Below, piece after piece: positions 39,450-50,135 of a stretch of DNA of 64,000 nucleotides; the first letter of the stretch is position 1; every line of letters begins with the position of its first letter. The notes below the pieces were generated by a model. The model saw nothing but the letters and a program-made list of their open reading frames with translations. It had not been told where the DNA came from and ran no database searches. The stretch is taken from contig JACDQD010000002.1 of assembly GCA_019843655.1 (NCBI GenBank), positions 15,089,154 to 15,153,153 of the forward strand, in the 5' to 3' direction. A program made the translations under genes and the position numbers. This stretch comes from Lethocerus indicus (Eukaryota; Arthropoda; Insecta; Hemiptera; Belostomatidae).

Positions 39450-40860
39450 CCTTTCTCCCTCTCCTCTTTTTCTTGCTTTCTTTCTCGCTCTGGTCTCCCT
39501 CCTCACAAAAGAAACGATTTCCATGTCCTCTTGTTATAGCCGGGGCTCCACTTTGAGAAAAGCACGTTCGCACAGACACGCGCGCAGGTGCTCGCTCCCG
39601 AACGGTTGAGCACACTCCGGAATCCACGGCCTCGGCCACCGAACTAACTGCCACCGTTTATAACATCCGCCGCGCGCCACATTCAACACAGGCTTCCAAC
39701 TTACCCCTGAAAGTACTTCTGATTTCTGTCGGACTTATTTATCGATTAAAGCTTTCTGCGAACATACCTCAGCGACGTTTCTAAGAAAGCCGGAATGATA
39801 GGACGTAATGATTATTTTCTTTTTTTGGTTCCGATAGATTGAGTCTTTCAGACTAAAGAACTCTGGTCTTACTTTCACCGCCGTAAGAAAGAATTGGTTT
39901 CAAAAGTACTCTATCGCTATGTATCTTGTATTTTGCAGGTTTTCAGTAATTCATTATAGCTCTAGTGTCTTCTAGGTATATTTGATTCGTTCCACCACCC
40001 GAGTTCGAACCGAGTCACTAAATTCGTGGGAACAACTGATTTATACGAAGGAATGATGTTAAGGATCATCGGTCGATTCGTATCTATCTACACCCGGTGG
40101 TAAGAACAACCCCACGCCGAGGAACTGACTCAGGCTCGAACTTGGGTGGCGGCACAAATTTTCACATAATTTATCGGATGAAATTAATTTCAAGATTTTA
40201 ATGAACAGAAGAATTTATTCGCGGTGAAGAGGGATTAGCATTTCCTACAAAGGACGTATAAAACCCACCCCCACAGTCATCGATCGGAAACGGCCCCAGA
40301 ATCTTTCGGATGTGGGGGCATTCAAATGCGCCCTAATAAACACAATCAGATAGCTCGGCCGGTCCCCTCCTCCGGGTACGTCATAAAACAAATTGGTGTC
40401 CGGGCGGCGGTTCTGTTAGGGAACCCCACTGGCGCCGCGAGATTAAACACCTCCCTTTTGATGTAACCTCCTAATTGTATTGACATGGCGGTCGTGTCCC
40501 CCACCCGGCCACCGCTGCCTTCCCACACTCTTGCCAGATGGTTGACTCCCGGTTCTATCCGCCCCGTTCAATTCGAAAACATTTGCCATCCAATTGGACA
40601 GCCAATTGCCACTTAAGAGGACACCACATTTGTAAATTGGCGGGTGAGAGCCAACGCTGGCTTAGCTACGTCCGGTAGGCTTTATATATAATCCCAAACC
40701 GGAACCACAACCGAAACCGATTTTGCAGAGATCACCTATAAACATTTTCATCCTCAAACTTAATCAACAGCCGCGAATTTTCTCCACGTTTAGAATCAGA
40801 TATGATATTTATACTCACAATCGGACTTCATTGAAGTTTCAGTTTTCATTTACTAGTACC
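38401..40860. other. Non-coding: islands 38500-38770, 39260-39780, 40240-40720; (CA)n and (CT)n tracts
   Basis: (CA)n at 38441-38460; (CT)n at 39404-39445, followed by about 40 bases of C/T-rich DNA. 40370-40520 is GC-rich (GTCCGGGCGGCGG, CCACTGGCGCCGCG). An inverted repeat is listed separately at 39995-40149. Confidence 0.45.
39995..40149. repeat. Inverted repeat with tRNA B-box-like arms
   Basis: The left arm CCACCCGAGTTCGAACCGAG (39995-40014, continuing TCA) pairs with 40126-40149, with two mismatches and one extra base. On the minus strand the left arm contains GGTTCGAAC, close to the Pol III B-box consensus GGTTCGANTCC. It could be two diverged tRNA-derived SINE tails facing each other, or a small fold-back element. 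Confidence 0.5.
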
Positions 40861-40875
40861 CTAATGCCGTGAATT

Positions 40876-40878
<3 letters not shown>

Positions 40879-40922
<44 letters not shown>

Positions 40923-40937
40923 TTATTTATTTATTTA
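40879..40937. repeat. (TA)n(TTTA)n microsatellite
   Basis: About 19 TA units followed by five TTTA units. Confidence 0.97.
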
Positions 40938-41627
40938 TATTCAATAGTTCACATTTTCCTTCCTAAAATGGTCACTAAAAGTTCAACGTTGAAGAGACTA
41001 TATATTGTATTATTTACATACTGTTTCAAAATTCCTATTCCTGTCCGTGTTGTGTACGGCTCGACAATGTAGGACAGAATTTTTCAAGGTTAAAATATAT
41101 ATCCGAGTGCTAGGGGCGGTATTATTTAAGCGAGCACTTTATTGGCCCTGAAGACGAGGCTCCAGATGGACTTGAATTCTGAACCCCGGGGTTATGAGCC
41201 CCGAGAAGAACAATTGGTGCCGGTAATCTGAGATTTGCGAGGGCCTGGGACAGTAATTCTGCCGTCATATTGAGTGGGCCGCCGTGCAAGAAGAGTTGGA
41301 CAAATATTGGACAAACTCTAATATTATTGCTATTCTGAGCAGTTCTACTTGTCCTTTTATCGCGGATTCCACAGTGATTTTATACTTCGGAAAGAACTCA
41401 CCGATTACTGTTGAGAGTGTTAATAGTCCATGTCTAATAATAAAAGTTATTTCTTGTGCCGAATAAAACAAATGTGATAATCAACCATTGCATTTAAATA
41501 AAAATTATGCATGATTTACTAGCTTTATTGTGTTCAGTAATTTTATTGTTTCATCATCATGAATTAAAAGAATATTAATGGACAATTATGAACCCTTATC
41601 ACAATTATTAACCTTGATGTGTGTAAA

Positions 41628-41760
41628 TCAGAATGTACAAGTGAAAGTAAAGAAACACTTCAGTACTAACACCGCTACTGAAGATGGCGAGCAGCCGAAA
41701 CCGGTCTAGCAAAAGACCAAACCAGCGAGAGGAGACAGAAGCATCACAAACCTACAGAAT
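41628..41760. mobile_element. Fold-back MITE, right half only
   Basis: Contains GTACAAGTGAAAGTAAAG and the full right arm, from ACACCGCTACTGAAGATGGC to GGAGACAGAAGCATCACAAA. The left arm is absent. Confidence 0.75.
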
Positions 41761-42317
41761 GTCCATGAATATTTATACAGCTAATAGAAAATATTACAGT
41801 GCTAATAATAGCAGATATATTAATAAATCTTGCATGTTTATGTCATTACACGTTATACGTATTCAACTTAATATTTGTTGATGTATAACAGAAATTACTA
41901 ATAGATGTTTTAGTTTCTTTTAATAACATATCTCATACTGTAAACATATCTCATAGCTATTTAAACTGAACTAACGTTTTATTTTTTAATTGTTTCATGA
42001 AATAGCATTAGTGTATGTTTCGAATATTCGATTTTTTGGGTTCAAAATAATTAGAAATATATTTCGACAAATTTGCAGATATTTATTTGGAATAAGCTGC
42101 CAATTCCTGTCACTCGCAAAAGCCCAACTGCACAAGTATGTGTTATGTCACAATACGCTCCAACCGTAGGCACTTGCCGCAATTAAGAGGCCAAATCTCA
42201 AAGTGTTGAGCGGAATGTATTTTTGCGGTGGTGGAGAGGTAGGGATACTAGATAAGAGGGGCTAGGTGCTTATCTCGGAGCCCCGATATTAAGTCCGCTC
42301 TGAATAAGTTGATAGAT

Positions 42318-42340
42318 GGGCCGGGGGCCGGGGGCCGGCG
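42318..42340 (+). repeat. (GGGGGCC)n short tandem repeat
   Basis: GGGCC, then GGGGGCC twice, then GG: about three units. G-quadruplex-capable on the plus strand. Confidence 0.85.
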
Positions 42341-42436
42341 AGTCGACAGCCTCTCATCGAGCAGAAAGCGGCCCCCGCCTCACCGATAAAATTCTCTCTG
42401 GTTCTGTCTATCTCTCTTCGATACGCCCCGCAGAAC

Positions 42437-42440
<4 letters not shown>

Positions 42441-42508
<68 letters not shown>
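42441..42508. repeat. (GA)n microsatellite, about 34 units
   Basis: Longest GA tract in the window, uninterrupted, inside a GC-rich island. Open frames through it are artefacts. Confidence 0.98.
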
Positions 42509-42510
<2 letters not shown>

Positions 42511-42760
42511 GTGAGAGGTAGTGAAAGAGGGTGGAGGGATAAGCCACAGGGGGGCGGCATTCATTAATATGCATAAATTGACATACTCCTCGGGGTGCTG
42601 CTAGAACTTACGGGGGCGCTATTGAATTTTAATGTGTTGACACGAATGGAGACAGGCCCCGCAGTGTAGTGCAAACCACCCTCCCACCAACCCATAAGTG
42701 ATAAGTAGGAGCCACCGCCCTCTACTAGTAAACCACCTTCAGACATATTTATAACGGTAA

Positions 42761-44932
42761 ACGGCTTCATTCATCAGATCTACCTGTCTCCATTCAATTT
42801 CACCATAGCAATCGCCTACTGAACCGATGATGACGTTCTACAATTATGAAGAACGTTTCCGTAATCATTGATTGTACTCGGAAAAGTATGACTGATGCTT
42901 TGAATAGCGTTGATTTGTCGTCAGCGCGAGTCGATGATCGGCTGAAATTCAACACTATTTTATATGCAACTGTAAACGCCAAGTAGGAAGAAGATTTGCA
43001 TCTAAAAGACTTACCTAAGTAAATCTATACACGATAAATATTGTGTAAATACAAATGAACCCGAACGGAATGAAGCAATCAAGGCCTCAGAGATTAACGA
43101 AATAAAACACTTTTTATGGTAATCCAAATCTGAGGGAAAAAACAAGCACCCTAGACGCAGGTTGCACATCCAACTTCCCACCCCTTACACTCAACGGTTG
43201 ATCAGATTTATTGGAATCCTTTTCAGCGGAGAGTGTGAAATTAGAACACCAATAAAATGAACTACTAAAAACATATTAGATTATAACAATACACAATTGG
43301 CTTTGCGTCTGTTTAAATTGTTTTCGGTAAATCCAGTAGAATTGGCTATTTGATTATTATATTTGATGCAAAGCTTTTCATAAGCAATCTGAATTCGATG
43401 TCGCCTGAAATAGGGGGCCCCGACCTCGTGGAGTTCCTCGCTGAAACGGGAAATGGGCACGGCCAACAGAAGAGACTGTTCCTCTGGACGGCCTTATTGC
43501 CACGTGAGAACAAAAATTCGAATGAATAGTGGGGGCGTTTGGAATTGCTGTCTGAGCATTGTTCAAGGAAGAAGAAGAAGGCGGGGCTCTTAAGTAGGCT
43601 GGGGACTTCTGCGGGCGCTGGAACGAGTACTCGATTCAATGCGCCCCAACCGAGATCGATTCGCGCCTCCTGTATAGAAGGCCCTGTACACTTCATCGAT
43701 TTAGGAGTATCACCGTTAAGTGAAAAGTGTTTCTTTGTGTTCAGTCAAGCTTTGACAAAATAGTGGGTAGGAATGAATAACACCGATGACCGCGATACAA
43801 ATTTGGGTAACATCAAATAGGATTCTGTGCTGCATTTTCGGGGTTACACAAATAAAATTATCTAGCCCCAGCAGTTTCCATTATCACTATATAAAAGTAT
43901 TTCATTATAACCTTCAGTCTAAATATGTTATTTGAACTTTATCGGATGTATTGTGTGCGTGCATGTGTATATAGCCAAATATTTATTCCGCTCCTACAGG
44001 AAATAATTAATGGGTTAAGGAGGCCTTGAATATTATTTTTACTGGCAGTGTTGAACGCAAACGCAATTAACACACTAAAAATTTTGTGCCATAACCTTGT
44101 AAATTGATTAAGGCCGACCAATTTAAATTTAAATATTGACCCAGAGATAGTTCTACGATACAATTCCTAAACCGAATGGAAGTACATAAATCTTTGAAGG
44201 GTCGAAAGGAGGAGCAGTTTGTTATAAACACCGGTCTTCTCTCAATTACAACCGCGGGTGGGGATGGGGGTGATTCGCCCGCTCACCCTCGTCCTGGTTT
44301 CAAACTCTTGAATTATTCATGAACGAATCCGGGTTCAACCTCCGCTCAAATCTTTGGAGGCTCCCCCTAAATGTTATTGTAACGGCCGACACTCATTCTT
44401 TCAAATGTCGATGCATTTGTTCTATTTGATTTTCTTTTCTTACCGCCTTGATTTCAATTTCTTGTCTACAATTCTAGGAACTTTCCATAGACCAGCACGA
44501 TATATTTGAATTCCATATTGAAGATAGATTGGGGAGTATAGATTCAGTTGAGGACCGATACATTGCATTTAATATATTCTATGTGTTTAAGGAATTTCGG
44601 ATTGAAATCAATCGGATGCTTCATTTCGGGAAGTAAAGCAATAAATACATGAATTTCAGAAATATAACATAAATAGAACAGTTTTTTAATTATAACTTAT
44701 TTTTAAACGTAGGCTTACATGCTTGTGTGTGAATTAAATTAATGTTTAATCTTAATTCTCTTTAAATATAGAAAATAAATGAAAAAATAAGACATTTTAT
44801 GAGTCTACTCACTTCTATAATCGGTAATATACTGAATAAGAAAATAATTCTTATTAATACTGAGGTAAGAAAACAGAATAAACGATTGTCAATTTCTAAT
44901 ACTGTGCAACCAATTATAATACTCCTTATAAC
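42761..44932. other. Non-coding: islands 43370-43720 and 44160-44400, then the M13-like 3' flank
   Basis: The two islands are the last of the series before the coding half of the window. Downstream of the M13-like stop (44933) the minus strand is AT-rich down to about 44690, a likely 3' UTR, but I see no clear AATAAA close to the stop. Confidence 0.4.
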
Positions 44933-47900
44933 TCAAACACTGTAAAAATCGTCTTCAAACCATGGGAAAGGAATAAATTTCATTTCCGGATTCATATTGC
45001 TCCCGACTGGGCAATTGAATACTTGGGCGAATTCTCGGGAATTAGCCATGATGTTGTTGACTCTGGAATCAAATAATATTCAAACAAAGTTAATATAATC
45101 CAATGTACAATAATATATATTTATATTATTTATATATATACATATAAGTTAAGAAAAGGTCTCGAAGAAGGGTTAAACACTGAATAATAACGCGGAGATA
45201 GGCTTTGGAGCCCGACCGTCGGCCGTATCCTGTACTCTATTATCGCACTATTCACAATAGTGTACTACTGACAAGCCATGAACGGTATAGTATAGTGCAA
45301 ATTAGGCAACAATCACATAGTGATAACGTTTCAATCCCTCCCCGCCCATCCACCCCAACGACTTTAACGAAAGAAATCATTACCTAAGAAGTGGAGGCAA
45401 ATACGGTTGTTCGAACAGCATCACTGTGTGCTCTTCTAGCGGTGATTTTGAACAGAACCTCTGGAAAAAAATGTTCATTAAATCAAAATATCCTAATTGG
45501 TATTAATATATTATACTTAGACTGAGAGGTAGACAACGGCCGAGATGGATCCGGGATATTGAAGATCTCGAAAGCGTACGATCTCGGAAGTGTAGGTCGC
45601 AACGGATCAGGAGGCGTGGAGAATAATTGTGCCGGAGGTATAGGCCGTTGACGGGATATTTGAATAATTAAATTCTAATTCGAATCGATCACTCTAAAAT
45701 TTCTAAAACTGACCTGCGTCAATTGTACGAAGTATTCCTGCCCAGTGGTCATTCCTCCCCACAGGTATGGTAATTGAGAATCGGAATTGTTGAGAATTGT
45801 GAACAATAGCTTCGCTGCTGTCAAATCGGCTATTCTCGTATTTATTGACAAATAGGGGCTGGGCTAAAGTTGGATGAAATAAATTGAATTACCGTTTGAA
45901 TATTTACAATCGATTACTTATAAAGAGAATAATGGCTTATTATAGCATACTGACTTGGAAAGTGTATGTTCTTTTTTGGGTTTCAATGGATATTTCTTTT
46001 TTAGTGTATTCATGTTCCGCAGTATGTACATTTCTACTATAATATAAGTATTCATCGTCTGCCAGTAGGTTTTCCTTCCAACCTGTGTTATTCGACATTC
46101 CTGAAAAATAATTACAAAAAGTACGTTTAACTCTTGAATCTATGAAAGATTTTGGTTCTGGTTTTGGTTGAAACCAAACGAATTCACTGTTGTGCGAACG
46201 ATTTGAAATATCCTCATGTAATAAATTAAATTATGCATACCTATTAATTAATTTGCATTTACTGATGTGGTAGTAATAATTTTCATAATTCCAGTACTAT
46301 TTTCTATTTTTCAAAAAAGTAATCCAAAATACAAATCGCTAATTCACTCTAGACAACAAAAGAAGATATTACAAATAACCCCCTCATTCTAGAATAGTAA
46401 ATGTTCTAATAATTCCAATATTAGACGAATTTCATTCTTGACGAATTTGTTACTGAATATTCACATCGCTAAACTATCTATTCTAGCTGTATCTAACTAT
46501 ACGTAACCATGCGAACCTGTATAATCAATTGAATGAGCGATGCCTCTTGCGATTACATGCTTCAATGAAGTAAGCCTAAATTCCGATGGTATATCACTAT
46601 CGAGTAGAATTTGACTTAATGGTAGTGGGATAACTGAAACAAAATTTAAATATTACTTCACAGTTTCCATATAGATGAAGTGCAAGTGAGGTTTGAAAAA
46701 TGGTTAACGGATGTCTTACGTATTGCATTGGCGCCGTGAATGTATTTCTCTCGAGTTGAATACGGCTGCAAATGATTGTACCACCTGTATGACAAAAACA
46801 AAACCTGGCAATTTAGTGCTTGATATAAGTTTTTGCTCGCTAAAACCATATAATGTGCATGCACTCTTTCTAGTTCTTTAAGACTGAGAAACAGACAGAT
46901 CGTAATGACTTACTTTGGAACTTTAGGATGATCGTTAAAACTTTTGACAGATCAATTCTACGTACCTAGTGAAGAAACAAGGTCGATTTAAACGTAAAAA
47001 TTATCGGCACCAATTATTGGGCGCTTAAATATTATTGGATCTTAAATTAACAATGTTATATTATAAAAAATAAAATAATTAAAACCGTTAAGACTACAGA
47101 TCTCAATTCTTGGATCGGCTGTTATTCAGTTGCTTAAAAAATTTATGAAATTAAAATTATTTAGTCTACTTACAGTACACCCGGATTTTGAGGACTTCTG
47201 CTGTAAAGCTCATCCTTAAGAAAAATCTTCCTTTTTATCAATATAAAAACGTTCGAGACATAATCTTCTTTCAACGTGAACTGCAGAAAATAAAATTAAT
47301 GAATCAACTAGTATTTGTTGACGTAGGATAAACATTTGTCTGAGATCTCTCTTTACTTACATTTTTGAATGATTTTGTAGTTAAATTTTTGTCCAATTCT
47401 GTCGGTATGGGAATTTTTATAGAATATAATTTCCTGTAAATGTTTTCTTTGGAAGTATCGGAGTAAAATGTATTCTTCTTTATTTCTTCTTCCATTGTTT
47501 TGACCAGTTTTTCCTTAATTTCATTCGTCTGGAAAAATATGAAATAAGCTATTTTTAATGGCTATTCTATCTATTATCCTTCTTATTCTCGGTTAATAGT
47601 ATTAACTGTTTATAACCGTGTGCGGCATTAGAAAACAAAATATATAATAATTAATAATAGTTATCAGGAAGACTGCTAGAGTAGGAACTGCATTTCTTAT
47701 ATGGTTTTCTGTCTCGTAATCTGCTTGGACATACTCTTGATAGGCCTCGATTCGCCGCTATCGTCAGTTACATATTAATATGGCGAGGTATTACATATGT
47801 CGGTGCATTTTCTGTACTTACAGAAAACATAAAATAATATTGGAAACCTTATGGACAAATAAGGTAAGATTGTGTTGACTTGCTTTTTCAGTAACCGACA

Positions 47901-50077
47901 AGCAAAATTACCTCACTGAATTATTATCGAAATACTTCTGACGATGTGGACAAGCCTAAACGAGATATCAAGGACCGAACGAAGAAAAGGAGGTAGATAA
48001 TCGAATTTAAAATAATATGTAATTATTCTTATATATTGTATTTAAAAAATAATCATATTGTTGTAGATTTCGTGTTCTTCTATCTTCTAGCGAGAGGAAA
48101 CAGAAGAAAACGAAATCTACGGTATTCCGACCCCTTGCAGACCATAAAACAAGTATTCCAAACTAGTTATATTATTGTAGATTTCGTGTGCTTCTGTCTC
48201 CTCACGCTGGTTTGGTCTTTTGCTATTTATCACAGCAAAGTGATCGTTTACCAATCATATTATTAATTAATTTATTATTATTATTTCCGATTATTTTATT
48301 ATAAATTCCGAAATACTTTACCTGAACACTGATCAAATCCAGATCCACGTTCTTAAACGCACTGAGATACATGCTGGATGCTATGTCCGGCATAAGATAC
48401 TTAGATATTTCCAGACAGTGGTTCTCAACACCATAATACTTTGGTAGCACTAGTTCTCTGTAAACGTTTTCAGCAAAAATACCTACCAGAGCTTCAATCA
48501 GTCTAAAACAGATCACAGGTGAATATATTATTAGTTATATCAAGTGTTATACATCCAGGTTTTATATTTGAAAATTGGTAGCACATCCATGCAGCATTCA
48601 ACCCAATAGGAATAAAGAAGATTTAATTACCTCTATGCATACAATCATGAAATGTCTGTTAAATATAAATCCTACTTTTAAATGAAGACTAAATGAGGGC
48701 ATTAGTCATAACGTTTATTTTGTTTATAAAAGATTGTGCATAGATATTGCAGTATTCAATTTTTAAAATAGCAAAACTGATGATTTTAATTTTCAATATT
48801 TTTTTCATTTTTAATTTTATTTACTAATACATATTTTAATAATTAAATCAGTATATAAATATGGATAAATTACAAATAATTATTTGCAGTTGTAAAATTA
48901 AATTACACTGACATTTAATACATACTCTTTTTTTTTTGTAAGAATTTCATTGAAAACTTTTTTAAAACCTTTCTCAAAGTAAACTTGTACTTCTGTGAAT
49001 TTGTCTATGGAGCGAGATTTAAATAACATTTTCAATATTTCCTCCCAATCAATCTGAAAAAAGTGTATAATGAGTACAATGAATTAATTTAAATATACAG
49101 AATTTGATCACTTTAACTACATAGTAAAACATTACTATATACTATAGTTAACTATAAGTATATTTTATGAATTACCATTGGATACGTTGTTTGCAAATCA
49201 CACAATTTTATTTCTATCATTTCCTTGCCCTGGTATGAAATTGCTTGTTCACCTTTATTTGGCAGTTCCTGAAATATTATAAGTATATATAGTTTATATA
49301 TTTTAATATTAAGTTAAAAATGATAAGTTTCATAAATATTTTTAAATTTGAATGCAAAAACACATAACATTCAGAATTCAATCACTGAAATTTAATACAA
49401 ACTTTAAGTGAGTCAAGTATGTGACCCACTGTAACTCTTATCCTTTGTTTAGCAAAGGACTGTTTCTGTAACGTCATGCCATGAAAGAATCCCAATTTTA
49501 TCATAGCTTCCTCAACAGAATTTATGTAATCATTATAATCATCCTGAAATAAATATAACACGTAATTTTGTTGTATTATTAATTACTCGCACAAAAAATA
49601 CAATATGACTAAAAAAATTCCTACCATACATATTCTATATTTTTTGTACAAATAGTTAATATCAATAGAGGTATTGCCTATACTTTTCCAGACATTTTCA
49701 CATTGGCCTATTTTGTAGTTGTAAGCCTTAAATGAAGGGTTAATTTCTGGTGTTCTCAAAACAATGTCATAAAATGTACTATTTCTGGAACTGATGTCAA
49801 TATTAATTTCAAAAGGCACCCAACTAAAATTGAAAATAAATGAATAAGTATTAATCAATAATATATTTATAATAATTAATAAATCAATAAATTCATTAAT
49901 AATGCCAATTATAACAGAAATTATTGATAAGGTATATTTCAATCTTACCTTCCCCTTTCTATTAATATTAAAAATAGTTGAGTCAAGCTTATAGTTTTCT
50001 CCTTAAAAATTTGAAAAAGCCCAAAACCTTCAATATTTTTTCTTACTGAAAATAAACTACTGAATTATTTTTCACAT

Positions 50078-50135
<58 letters not shown>

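Larger units (their letters stand above)
40938..42760. other. Non-coding: islands 41100-41300 and 42120-42750
   Basis: The second island carries a three-fold GGGGGCC repeat and a long (GA)n tract (listed separately) and ends near a CCACCCTCCCACC stretch. A MITE half-copy sits between the two islands. Confidence 0.45.

Noticed and set aside
39255..39654. Several overlapping frames of Ser/Leu or Arg/Glu repeats
   Set aside because: Simple translation of the (CT)n/(GA)n tract; the same applies at 8828-9152, 33402-33716 and 42289-42574.
44440..44560. Weak reverse-transcriptase-like phrase on the minus strand (YGIQIYRAGLW)
   Set aside because: Only a handful of residues resemble the Jockey YGIQLWG block; no continuation on either side.
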